A stretch of DNA of 11,839 nucleotides from Chloroflexota bacterium (lineage in GTDB: Bacteria; Chloroflexota; Limnocylindria; QHBO01), in assembly GCA_013694645.1 (NCBI GenBank), contig JACDBZ010000195.1, forward strand, positions 1 to 11,839. The letters are read 5' to 3'. A program made the translations under genes and the position numbers. The notes under the pieces are model-generated. The model made no database searches. It was not told the DNA's origin and saw only the letters and a program-made list of their open reading frames with translations. Below are positions 1 through 7,052 of this stretch, piece by piece (within the stretch, counting starts at the first letter, position 1; every line of letters starts with the position of its first letter).

Positions 1-69
1 GCGCTGTGGCGGCTCGTGGCCGGCCGCGACGACACGCTCGTCGTCCTGACGATCGAGGGATCGGCGTGA
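1..69 (+). CDS. C-terminal tail of an upstream gene (partial, unidentified; possibly DUF1850-like)
   Basis: Frame 1 is open from the window edge and ends at a TGA at 67-69, giving 22 residues that finish LVVLTIEGSA. The stop overlaps the GTG start of the TRAP permease in a GTGA arrangement, which implies translational coupling and makes this a real gene end. In TAXI-type TRAP loci the gene just before the fused permease often encodes a small DUF1850 protein or the TAXI solute receptor. A short hydrophobic/basic tail like this would suit DUF1850, but 22 residues cannot identify a family. The gene end is seen directly; the family is a guess from context. Confidence 0.6.
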   Translation, partial: ALWRLVAGRDDTLVVLTIEGSA

Positions 70-2030
70 GCGACCAGGCGGCTCGCGACGCCGCCCTCAT
101 CGCCGAGTACGACGCGGAGAAACCGGCGCGAACATTGGCCGGGTGGCCGAAAACGGTCGTGTGGGCCATGGGCGTCGGCCTTTCGCTCTACGCCATCTAC
201 TGGGTCCTGGCCTGGTTCGGCACGATCACCGCCAACATTTACATCCCGGCCTTCGCGGCGGTTGCGCTGGCGATGACATTCCTCGTCTATCGCGGTTGGG
301 GGCGATCAAAGCAAGCCTTGGACGAGGGCCGGCCGGACAATCCGCACCCGGTGGATTGGATCCTGGCCGCTCTTGCCGCCGTGCCGATGGTCTACGCCAT
401 CGTCTTCTACCAGGAGTTCAGCCGGCGCGCGGTGGTGCCGACCGAGCTGGACATCGCCATGGGGCTGCTCGCCGTCATCCTGATCCTGGAGGCCACGCGT
501 CGAACGGTGGGCTGGATCATGGTGATCGTCGTCGCCCTGTTCATCGCCTACGCCTACTTCGGACCGATCCTGCCCGACGTCATCGCGCATCGCGGCTATG
601 CGCTCCCCCGTTTCATCGGCCACGAGTACATGACCTCGGCGGGCATCTTCAGCACGCCACTCCAGGTCGCCGCCACCTACATCGTGCTGTTCACGATCTA
701 CGGCGCGGTGCTCGAGTACTCGGGTGCGAGCAAGTTCTTCCTCGATGTCAGCTTCGCGGCGTTCGGCCAGTCCAGCGCCGGACCCGGGCGCACGGTGACC
801 CTTGCGGGATTTCTCCTGGGGACCGTGTCTGGCTCCGGCGTGGCGACCACGGTGACGCTGGGCAGCGTGTCATGGCCGCTTCTCAAACGGGCGGGTTACC
901 CGCAGGCGCAGGGAGGTGGGGTGCTGGCGGCGGCCGGCATCGGGGCCATCCTGTCGCCACCGACGCTGGGAGCCGCGGCCTTCATCATCGCCGAGTTCCT
1001 GCGCGAGTCCTACCTTGTCGTGCTGCTGCTGGCGACCGTGCCGACACTGCTCTACTACCTGGGCATCATCCTCGCCGTTGAGCTGGATGCACGACGCTAT
1101 CGGACGCACGCCGTCACGGTCGAGACGCCACCGCTCGGACGGCAGCTGCTGCGCTATGGGTACCACTTCAGCTCGCTGTTCGCGATCGTGATCTTCATGG
1201 TGCTCGGCATGACCCCCTTCCGCGCCGTGGTCCTGTCGACGGGCCTTGCCTTCGCTCTCAGCTTCCTGGACCGCGAGCATCGGCTCACGCCGCGACGGCT
1301 GTGGGATGCGCTCGCGGCGGGGGCCATCGGCGTGCTGCCGGTCGTCGCGGTGTGCGCCGCGTCGGGCCTCATCGTCGGCGTGGTGACGTTGACCGGATTG
1401 GGGCTCAAGCTGGCCGGGATCATCGTGGCCCTTGCGGCCGGCAACCTGGCACTCACCGCCCTGTTCTCGGGCATCGCGGTCATGCTGCTCGGCCTTGCGG
1501 TGCCGGTGACGGCCTCGTTCATCATCGCCGCGGTCATCATCAAGCCGGCCTTCGATGCCTTCGACGTTCCGAGCTACGCATCGCTCATGTTCATCTTCTA
1601 CTACGCGGTGCTGTCGGAGGTCTCGCCGCCCACGGCCCTGTCGGCGTATGCCGCCGCCGCGATCACCGGCGGCAGCCCGACACGCACGATGATGATGGCC
1701 TGGCGGTACACCCTCCCCGCCTTCCTGGTGCCATTCGTCTTCGTGCTCGCTCCCGCCGGCGAGGCGCTCCTCCTGCGCGGCCCGCTGATCACCATGCTGT
1801 GGGTGATTCCCGTCGCGATGGTCGCCGTCGGCGCACTGGCCGTGGCCACTGGCGGATGGCTGCTGGGCCCGGCGAAGTGGCTCGAGCGAGCGCTGATGGC
1901 AGGCGGAGGTTTGGTCCTGCTCTACACCGATCCTCTGTTCGTGGCGGTGGGCTTGGCCGCCATCGCGGCCGGCCTTGCGGTGCACGTGGTCCGGCGACGG
2001 CGCGGCGGCGGCGTGCCCGTGGCGGTCTGA
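66..2030 (+). CDS. TRAP transporter permease, fused 4TM/12TM (TAXI-associated)
   Basis: This is the membrane component of a tripartite ATP-independent periplasmic (TRAP) transporter, which uses an ion gradient to import organic acids or amino acids delivered by an extracytoplasmic receptor. The 654-residue product is almost wholly hydrophobic and has the usual length of the single-chain permeases that fuse the small (DctQ-like) and large (DctM-like) subunits. Residues 30-165 hold the N-terminal helices. The DctM-type core follows, with the family signatures TVSGSGVATTVTLG at 253-266 and SPPTLGAAAFIIAE at 297-310, and a second SPPTALSAYAAAAI-type motif in the C-terminal half. The GTG at 66 is chosen because it overlaps the upstream stop (GTGA); an in-frame GTG at 6 would add an Arg-rich stretch read inside the upstream gene. 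Its receptor is not in the window and probably lies upstream. Substrate unknown. The SDR gene starts 7 bases after its stop. Confidence 0.93.
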   Translation: MSDQAARDAALIAEYDAEKPARTLAGWPKTVVWAMGVGLSLYAIYWVLAWFGTITANIYIPAFAAVALAMTFLVYRGWGRSKQALDEGRPDNPHPVDWILAALAAVPMVYAIVFYQEFSRRAVVPTELDIAMGLLAVILILEATRRTVGWIMVIVVALFIAYAYFGPILPDVIAHRGYALPRFIGHEYMTSAGIFSTPLQVAATYIVLFTIYGAVLEYSGASKFFLDVSFAAFGQSSAGPGRTVTLAGFLLGTVSGSGVATTVTLGSVSWPLLKRAGYPQAQGGGVLAAAGIGAILSPPTLGAAAFIIAEFLRESYLVVLLLATVPTLLYYLGIILAVELDARRYRTHAVTVETPPLGRQLLRYGYHFSSLFAIVIFMVLGMTPFRAVVLSTGLAFALSFLDREHRLTPRRLWDALAAGAIGVLPVVAVCAASGLIVGVVTLTGLGLKLAGIIVALAAGNLALTALFSGIAVMLLGLAVPVTASFIIAAVIIKPAFDAFDVPSYASLMFIFYYAVLSEVSPPTALSAYAAAAITGGSPTRTMMMAWRYTLPAFLVPFVFVLAPAGEALLLRGPLITMLWVIPVAMVAVGALAVATGGWLLGPAKWLERALMAGGGLVLLYTDPLFVAVGLAAIAAGLAVHVVRRRRGGGVPVAV

Positions 2031-2037
2031 AACCCCG

Positions 2038-2823
2038 ATGGATCTCGAACTGCGCGGGCGAACCGCGATCGTCGGTGGCGCCACCTCGGGGCTGGGCAGG
2101 GCATCGGCCGATGCGCTCGCTGGCGAGGGCTGCCGGCTCCTCATCTGGTCCCGTGACGAGAGGCGCCTGTCGGCCACCGCACAGGAGCTTCGCGCCGCTC
2201 ACGGCGTTGACGTTGCACTCGTGGCCGCCGATGCGGCGTCCTCCGACGCCGCCGCCACCATCGCATCGGCCGCCGAAGCCTTCGGGCAGATCGACATCGT
2301 CGTCACGAACGCGGGAGGGCCACCGACCGTCGACCCGACCTCGACCGACCCCGCAGCCTGGCAGCGCTCGATCCAGTTGCTGGCCACCACGCCGATCGAG
2401 CTGGTGACCCGGCTGCTGCCCGACATGCGCGAGCGGGGGTGGGGGCGCGTCATCTCGATCCTGTCGAGCGGCATCCGGCAGCCGATCGGCGATCTCGTCT
2501 ACTCGAACGCCGGCCGCTCTGTGCTCGCCGCCTGGCTGAAGACCACCGCACGGGCGATCGCCGCGGAGGGCGTTACGCTCAATGGCGTCATGCCCGGCCG
2601 CATCGCCACGCCCCGCATCCACGAGCTCGACTCGGGACGCGCCGAACGCGACGGCAGCACCGAGGAGGTCGTCCGCGGCGCTCACATCGCGACCATTCCC
2701 GCGGGACGCTACGGGCGACCGGAAGAGCTGGGTGCGCTGGTCGCGTTCCTCGCCTCCGAGCGAGCTTCGTATCTCACCGGCCAGCTGATCGCGGTCGACG
2801 GAGGACTGATCGCCGGGCTGTAG
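2038..2823 (+). CDS. SDR-family oxidoreductase homologue with non-canonical active site
   Basis: This is a 261-residue Rossmann-fold short-chain dehydrogenase/reductase, of normal length for classical FabG-like SDRs. Visible elements are the dinucleotide-binding loop GGATSGLG at 13-20 (a Gly where the motif usually starts with Thr), NAG at 91-93, Ser143/144 and Tyr155 at the active site, PGRI at 186-189, and the C-terminal YLTGQLIAVDGG. The classical Tyr-x-x-x-Lys is broken: Tyr155 is followed by SNAGR, so position 159 is Gly with Arg at 160. The tetrad Asn (seven residues after Trp108) is Leu115. Both changes, and the VVTNAGGPP and SNAxR signatures, fit the BKR_like SDR_like subgroup, which is known to match the catalytic tetrad imperfectly. 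It may be a reductase with altered chemistry or a binding protein. The start is the ATG 7 bases after the permease stop. It sits in an operon between the TRAP permease and a PLP decarboxylase, suggesting work on the imported compound. Substrate unknown. Confidence 0.88.
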   Translation: MDLELRGRTAIVGGATSGLGRASADALAGEGCRLLIWSRDERRLSATAQELRAAHGVDVALVAADAASSDAAATIASAAEAFGQIDIVVTNAGGPPTVDPTSTDPAAWQRSIQLLATTPIELVTRLLPDMRERGWGRVISILSSGIRQPIGDLVYSNAGRSVLAAWLKTTARAIAAEGVTLNGVMPGRIATPRIHELDSGRAERDGSTEEVVRGAHIATIPAGRYGRPEELGALVAFLASERASYLTGQLIAVDGGLIAGL

Positions 2824-2833
2824 GATGCTCGCC

Positions 2834-4240
2834 ATGAATGAGCACCCCGAGCTTCTTCGGCGGACCGCCGAGCTGGCGATCGAGTTCCTCGACAGCCTTC
2901 CCGACCGCCAGGTCGCGGGCCAGCAGGACGTCCACGAGCTTCGGCGCGAGCTGGTCCGCACACTCACCGAGGAAGGCGAGGACGGGCAGGTGGTCGTCGA
3001 GGATCTGGCCCGCATCGGCGGAGAAGCGGCGGTCGCCATGGCCGGCCCGCGCTACTTCGGCTTCGTCATCGGCGGGTCGTTGCCGTCGGCACTGGCCGCC
3101 GACTGGCTGACCTCCACGTGGGATCAGAATGCCGGCCTCTATGTGGCCGGACCGGCGGCATCGGTGGTGGAGGAGGCGGTCGGCTCATGGCTGATCGACC
3201 TGTTCGGGCTCCCGCCCACCGCCAGCTACGGCCTCGTCACCGGTTGCCAGATGGCGCATTTCACCTGCCTGGCCGCCGCTCGACAGGCCGTGCTCGAGCG
3301 TGCCGAATGGGACGTCACGGGCCGCGGGCTGTTCGGCGCGCCGGAGATCGAGGTCATTGTCGGCGACGAGGCACACAGCACCGTTCTCACCGCGCTCCAG
3401 TACCTTGGTCTGGGGCGGGACAGGGTCCGCATCGTGGAGGCCGATGACCAGGGCCGTCTGAGCGCGGCTGCGCTGGCGGACGCGCTCAAGGCCGTACCGC
3501 GCGACGCGCCGCTCATCGTCTGCCTCCAGGCCGGAAACGTGAACACCGGCTCGTTCGATCCGATCCGCGAGTCGATCGGTCTCGTGCGCGATCGGCCGGG
3601 AGCGTGGGTCCACGTGGACGGCGCATTCGGCCTGTGGGCGGCCGTCAGCCCGGCTCTGGCGCATCTCGTGGACGGCATCGGCCTGGCTGACTCGTGGGCC
3701 ACCGATGCGCACAAGTGGCTGAACGTGCCATACGACTCGGGGCTCGCATTCGTCGCCGATCCGAGCGCCCATGCCGCAGCCATGGCCCCGCCGCACGCCG
3801 CCTACCTCGAGTACGGCCCCGAGCAGGAGCGCGACGAGGTGTCGTGGGTCCCGGAGTTCTCGCGTCGGGCCCGGGGCTTTCCCATTTACGCTGCCCTGCG
3901 GACCCTGGGGCGCTCAGGAGTGCGGAGGCTCGTGGAGCGATGCTGCGCGATCGCGCGACGCATGGCCGAGCGCCTGGAAGGCAATCCCGGTGTCAAGATT
4001 CTCAACGAGGTCGTGCTCAACCAGGTGCTGGTGCGCTTCACGCCACCCGAGGGTGGTGATGCCGATGCGTTCACCCGCGAGATCATTCGTCGCGTCCAGG
4101 AGGACGGCACGATCTGGCTGTCCGGCACCACGTGGCACGGGATGGCCGCCATGCGCATCAGCGTCAGCAACTGGTCGACCACCGAGGCTGATGCCGACGT
4201 CGCCGTGGATGCCATCCTGCGTTGCCTCTCGTCTCGATAG
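2834..4240 (+). CDS. Group II PLP-dependent amino acid decarboxylase family protein
   Basis: This is a 468-residue fold-type I PLP enzyme of the aromatic-L-amino-acid/glutamate decarboxylase superfamily, which releases CO2 from an amino acid to give an amine. Visible signatures are the cofactor-stacking His181 in DEAHST, the pyridine-nitrogen Asp262 in HVDGAFG, and the Schiff-base lysine Lys294 in DAHKWLNVPYD. Residues 70-110 (GPRYFGFVIGG, then the WDQNAGLY region) match the substrate-side N-terminal segment of the family. Length is normal. Relatives are often labelled aspartate aminotransferase family, but DAHKWLN is diagnostic of group II decarboxylases. Two in-frame starts exist. ATG 2834 is preferred over ATG 2825 because AGGA at 2822-2825 lies 8 bases before it, whereas 2825 has no near ribosome site. 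The gene follows the SDR by 10 bases and probably ends the operon, facing a convergent gene. The substrate cannot be read from the sequence; an aromatic or acidic amino acid is typical. Confidence 0.9.
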   Translation: MNEHPELLRRTAELAIEFLDSLPDRQVAGQQDVHELRRELVRTLTEEGEDGQVVVEDLARIGGEAAVAMAGPRYFGFVIGGSLPSALAADWLTSTWDQNAGLYVAGPAASVVEEAVGSWLIDLFGLPPTASYGLVTGCQMAHFTCLAAARQAVLERAEWDVTGRGLFGAPEIEVIVGDEAHSTVLTALQYLGLGRDRVRIVEADDQGRLSAAALADALKAVPRDAPLIVCLQAGNVNTGSFDPIRESIGLVRDRPGAWVHVDGAFGLWAAVSPALAHLVDGIGLADSWATDAHKWLNVPYDSGLAFVADPSAHAAAMAPPHAAYLEYGPEQERDEVSWVPEFSRRARGFPIYAALRTLGRSGVRRLVERCCAIARRMAERLEGNPGVKILNEVVLNQVLVRFTPPEGGDADAFTREIIRRVQEDGTIWLSGTTWHGMAAMRISVSNWSTTEADADVAVDAILRCLSSR

Positions 4241-4281
4241 ATCGCAGGCAGATCTGCGCAGGCTCACCGTTGGACCGGGTG

Positions 4282-4698
4282 TCAGCCGATTCGCCGCCCG
4301 TCCACCTCCTCGATCCAACCTTCATGGGCGGACCCATCCCCGCCCTCGGGGGCAGCGTCGCGGGCGACCCAGGCGAGCAGCCTGTCAGGCCCGACGGCAA
4401 TCGCCACGCACAGAAGGATCATGGCCAGCGGCACGAGCATCGCTTCTCCGGGCGCGGCGGGCGCGAGGACCAGCCACACGCCTGCGGCGGCATAGGCTCC
4501 CGCGCCCAACGCACCCACGCACAGGCATCCGATCAGGACAAGCGTCGGTACGGCGATCAGCGGAGGCTGGTCGGCGGCCGCGGCGATGACGGCTGCCATC
4601 AGGCCGACACCCGCGGTCAAACCGAAGATCGCACGCATGACACCCTCGGCTTCCTCGCCATGGGCGCTCCGCGGATCGGCTGTCATGGCCCGTCGCAT
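4282..4698 (-). CDS. Small predicted membrane protein, hypothetical
   Basis: This minus-strand frame encodes 138 residues. After a charged N-terminus (1-20) there are three or four hydrophobic stretches at about 22-43, 48-80 (two helices or one re-entrant hairpin) and 86-104, then an acidic polar tail (about 110-138, ending DGRRIG). No family is recognised. The clean alternation of hydrophobic helices and polar ends, unlike the Arg/His/Asp-rich noise of antisense frames here, argues that it is real. The ATG at 4698 is preceded by a TANNNT -10 element (TAGACT, 4713-4708) 9 bases upstream, compatible with a near-leaderless transcript. The in-frame ATG at 4638 has a GAGGG ribosome site 4 bases upstream and would give 118 residues beginning at the first helix. 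It is convergent with the decarboxylase and divergent from the aminotransferase operon. Function unknown. Confidence 0.55.
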   Translation of the reverse strand: MRRAMTADPRSAHGEEAEGVMRAIFGLTAGVGLMAAVIAAAADQPPLIAVPTLVLIGCLCVGALGAGAYAAAGVWLVLAPAAPGEAMLVPLAMILLCVAIAVGPDRLLAWVARDAAPEGGDGSAHEGWIEEVDGRRIG

Positions 4699-4707
4699 GA
4701 TCGGTCG

Positions 4708-4713
4708 AGTCTA
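4708..4713 (-). promoter_or_regulatory. Possible -10 element for the minus-strand membrane protein gene
   Basis: On the minus strand TAGACT matches TANNNT and ends 9 bases before the ATG at 4698. That would put the transcript start within a few bases of the start codon. No -35 match is evident. Short AT-containing hexamers occur by chance, so this is suggestive only. Confidence 0.3.
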
Positions 4714-4739
4714 CGCCCGCGAAATCAGATTGCGGCGTG

Positions 4740-4748
4740 TGGTGTAAT
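4740..4748 (+). promoter_or_regulatory. Probable extended -10 promoter of the aminotransferase-ABC operon
   Basis: TGGTGTAAT combines an extended -10 TG (4740-4741), one spacer base and TGTAAT (4743-4748), five of six matches to TATAAT. No good -35 hexamer lies 16-18 bases upstream, as is common for extended -10 promoters. Transcription would begin near 4755, leaving a leader of about 30 bases before the ATG at 4785. That leader is too short for a known riboswitch class upstream of the ribosome site. Confidence 0.45.
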
Positions 4749-4774
4749 CGGCGCTTCCCGCGACGAGCAGTGAC

Positions 4775-4778
4775 GGAG
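4775..4778 (+). promoter_or_regulatory. Ribosome binding site deciding the aminotransferase start
   Basis: GGAG lies 6 bases before the ATG at 4785. It supports that start over an in-frame GTG at 4737, which lies upstream of the predicted -10 element and would add an Arg/Cys/Trp-rich stretch unlike the family N-terminus. Confidence 0.6.
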
Positions 4779-4784
4779 TTACCG

Positions 4785-6119
4785 ATGGCGATCGAGACCG
4801 AGCGAGCCAGCATGACCGGCGACGAGATCGTCGCTCTCACGAAGCGACACACCCTCTTCGAGTGGTCGGCCCAGTCGAAGGTGGACCCCATCCCGGTCGC
4901 GGGCGCCAAGGGCGTCTACTTCTGGACGCCCGAGGGGAAGCGCTATCTCGACTTCAACTCACAGCTGATGTGCACGAACATCGGCCATGGTCATCCAAAG
5001 GTGATCGAGGCCATCAGGCGCCAGGCCGAGACGCTCGCCTACGCGAACCCGTTCATGGCGACCGAACCTCGAGCACGGCTGGGGCAGAAGCTGGCCGAGC
5101 TGTGCCCTGGCGACATCGACACCTTCTTCTTCACCAACGGGGGCGCGGAGGCAAACGAGAACGCCATCAAGCTGGCTCGCATGTTCACCGGACGCCACAA
5201 GATCATGGCCCGATACCGCAGCTACCACGGCGGGACCGCGGGGGCCATCTCCCTGACCGGCGATCCGCGACGCTGGGCGGCCGAGCCTGGCATCCCGGGC
5301 GTCGTCCGCGTCATGGATCCGTACCACGGCATCCAGCGCGGCTGGGACACCGCCGACGAGGCGCTGGCGCATCTCGAGGAGACGATCCAGCTCGAGGGTC
5401 CGAAGACGATCGCCGCGTTCATCCTCGAGACCGTGACGGGCACGAACGGCATCCTGGTGCCGCCGGACGGCTACATCGCCGGCGTTCGCGAGATCTGCGA
5501 CCGCTACGGGATCCTGATGATCGCCGACGAGGTGATGGCCGGCTTCGGCCGCACCGGCAAATGGTTTGCCATCGACCACTGGGACGTGGTGCCCGACCTC
5601 ATCACGATGGCCAAGGGACTCACGAGCGCATACGTGCAGCTCGGCGCGCTCGGCATGCGGCGCAAGTACGCCGAGCACTTCGAGGAGAACGTCTTCTTCG
5701 GCGGCCTGACCTACAACTCGCATCCGCTCGCCTGCGCCACGGCGCTCGCGACGATCGAGGTGTACGAGGAGGAGAACCTCATCGAGCGCGCGGCCCAGAT
5801 GGGCGAGAAGCTCAAGGAGCATCACGCGGAGCTGGCGGCGAAGCATCCGAGCGTCGGGGCGGTGCGCAGCATCGGGCTGTTCGGGATCGTGGAGCTCGTT
5901 CGGAACCGCGAGACGATGGAGCCGATGGCCCCCTTCAACGGCACCTCCGACGAGATGGCTGCGCTCGGGAAACGCTTCCGCGCCGACGGCCTCTACACGT
6001 TCGTCCGCTGGAACTCGTTCTTCACGAATCCGCCGCTGACCATCAGCGAAGAGGAGCTGGCCGACGGGTTCGCGATCATCGATCGCGCGCTCGAGATCAC
6101 CGATGCCGCAGTCGCCTGA
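4785..6119 (+). CDS. Class III PLP-dependent aminotransferase (omega-amino acid type)
   Basis: This is a 444-residue fold-type I aminotransferase moving an amino group, usually from an omega-amino acid (beta-alanine, taurine, GABA class) or amine, to pyruvate or 2-oxoglutarate. Visible features are the N-terminal FEWSAQSKVDPIPV and NIGHGHPKVIEAI blocks, phosphate-binding NGGAEANENAIK at 118-129, YHGG at 147-150, the cofactor Asp248 in IADEVMAGFGRTG, the Schiff-base Lys277 in MAKGLTSAYVQLGA, and FGGLTYNSHPLAC at 305-317. All catalytic positions are intact and the length is normal. The closest-looking families are beta-alanine:pyruvate and taurine:pyruvate aminotransferases; substrate cannot be fixed by eye. 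It is the first gene of an operon, with its own promoter and GGAG site, and its stop lies 3 bases before the first ABC permease. This suggests that it acts on the imported compound or a breakdown product. If the importer carries a pyrimidine, beta-alanine to malonate semialdehyde would be the logical step (inference). Confidence 0.93.
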   Translation: MAIETERASMTGDEIVALTKRHTLFEWSAQSKVDPIPVAGAKGVYFWTPEGKRYLDFNSQLMCTNIGHGHPKVIEAIRRQAETLAYANPFMATEPRARLGQKLAELCPGDIDTFFFTNGGAEANENAIKLARMFTGRHKIMARYRSYHGGTAGAISLTGDPRRWAAEPGIPGVVRVMDPYHGIQRGWDTADEALAHLEETIQLEGPKTIAAFILETVTGTNGILVPPDGYIAGVREICDRYGILMIADEVMAGFGRTGKWFAIDHWDVVPDLITMAKGLTSAYVQLGALGMRRKYAEHFEENVFFGGLTYNSHPLACATALATIEVYEEENLIERAAQMGEKLKEHHAELAAKHPSVGAVRSIGLFGIVELVRNRETMEPMAPFNGTSDEMAALGKRFRADGLYTFVRWNSFFTNPPLTISEEELADGFAIIDRALEITDAAVA

Positions 6120-6122
6120 CCA

Positions 6123-7052
6123 GTGACCGGCGCGACGGCCCCGTTCGGCCGGCGAGCCCATGTTGGTGGCGCGCTGACCACGCTGGGCGGAATCGCGCGC
6201 TCGATCCTGGCGTTCGTCGTCGTCATGCTCCTGATCGCCATCGTCTGGGAGTCTGCGAAGTGGATCGGTGGCGGCATATGGCGCGAGGCCTTCGGGGTAG
6301 CGCTGGATCCGCCCCACATGCCGCCGCTGCGCATCACTCAGCTCAACGACACGAATCTGCCCCACGTCTGGGAGGTCATCGGCGCCCTGTTCGAGCCGGC
6401 GACGCGACGGAGCGAGTTCAGCCTGTTCGCGGTACTGCTGGATGCGGCGATCTTCACCTGGCGCGGAGCGGCCATCGGTTTCGTGCTCGGGGCGGCGATC
6501 GGCCTCGCGCTCGCCATCCTCTTCGTGCATTCAGGCCTGCTTGAGCGAGCGCTGGTGCCGTACGTCATCGCCAGCCAGACCGTTCCGATCATCGCCCTTG
6601 CGCCGATGGTCGTCCTCTGGGTGGGTCGCGACTGGCCGAGCGTCGCCATCATCAGCGCCTACCTCACCTTCTTCCCGGTGACGATCGCCGGCATCCGCGG
6701 GCTCAAGTCGCCGGATCCGCGCGCCCTGGAGCTGATGCGCAGCTACGCGGCGGGCTGGAAGGCGGTGCTCTGGAAGGTGCGTCTGCCCGCAGCGATGCCG
6801 TACCTGTTCACCGCGCTGAAGATCAGCGCCACGGCGAGCATCGTGGGGGCCATCGTTGCCGAGGCGCCGACCGGCATCGCCGGCGGGCTCGGCAGGGCGA
6901 TCATCCAGTTCAACCAGCAGTTCACGTCCGGGCCTGAGAAGCTGTGGGCCACCGCATTCATGTGCGCCGCGCTCGGGATCGCATTCTTCGCCCTTGTCCG
7001 CATCGCGGAAATGGTTGTCCTGCGCAATCGGATGCGGGAGGTCGAGGCGTGA
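6123..7052 (+). CDS. ABC transporter permease, first of two (BPD_transp_1)
   Basis: This is a 309-residue inner-membrane permease of a binding-protein-dependent importer in the SsuC/TauC/NrtB/ThiX class. One helix at about 28-48 is followed by a polar segment of roughly 55 residues, longer than in the second permease. The core helices start near 102. The ATPase-docking EAA loop lies at about 203-232 (ELMRSYAAGWKAVLWKVRLPA). The GTG start at 6123, 3 bases after the aminotransferase stop, has no strong ribosome site, so translation probably depends on coupling. The stop overlaps the ATPase start in GTGA. The EAA loop begins with the same ELMRSYAA as the second permease, while the rest differs, so the two likely form a heterodimeric channel. 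Confidence 0.92.
   Translation: MTGATAPFGRRAHVGGALTTLGGIARSILAFVVVMLLIAIVWESAKWIGGGIWREAFGVALDPPHMPPLRITQLNDTNLPHVWEVIGALFEPATRRSEFSLFAVLLDAAIFTWRGAAIGFVLGAAIGLALAILFVHSGLLERALVPYVIASQTVPIIALAPMVVLWVGRDWPSVAIISAYLTFFPVTIAGIRGLKSPDPRALELMRSYAAGWKAVLWKVRLPAAMPYLFTALKISATASIVGAIVAEAPTGIAGGLGRAIIQFNQQFTSGPEKLWATAFMCAALGIAFFALVRIAEMVVLRNRMREVEA

Noticed and set aside
870..3039. Long minus-strand open frames opposite the TRAP permease, SDR and decarboxylase
   Set aside because: They are low-complexity Arg/Gln/His/Pro products overlapping strongly supported plus-strand genes, and no motif supports them.
4248..4257. Perfect palindrome GCAGATCTGC between convergent gene ends
   Set aside because: A 10-base palindrome has no room for a hairpin loop and no T-run. 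It may be chance, and I could not support a terminator or operator call.
4222..4773. Plus-strand open frame covering the gap between decarboxylase and aminotransferase
   Set aside because: It starts inside the decarboxylase end, encodes a polar Gly/His/Arg/Gln-rich chain without domains, and runs antisense to the more convincing membrane protein.
4959..6530. Long minus-strand open frame opposite the aminotransferase (523 codons)
   Set aside because: Its product is Arg/His/Asp/Glu-rich with no recognisable fold, as expected from antisense reading of GC-rich coding DNA. The plus strand encodes an intact aminotransferase with all catalytic residues.
6944..7048. Upstream extension of the ABC ATPase reading frame
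   Set aside because: The extra 35 residues are Arg/His-rich, lie within the first permease gene, and would make the ATPase longer than its family. The GTG at 7049 overlapping the permease stop is a better start.
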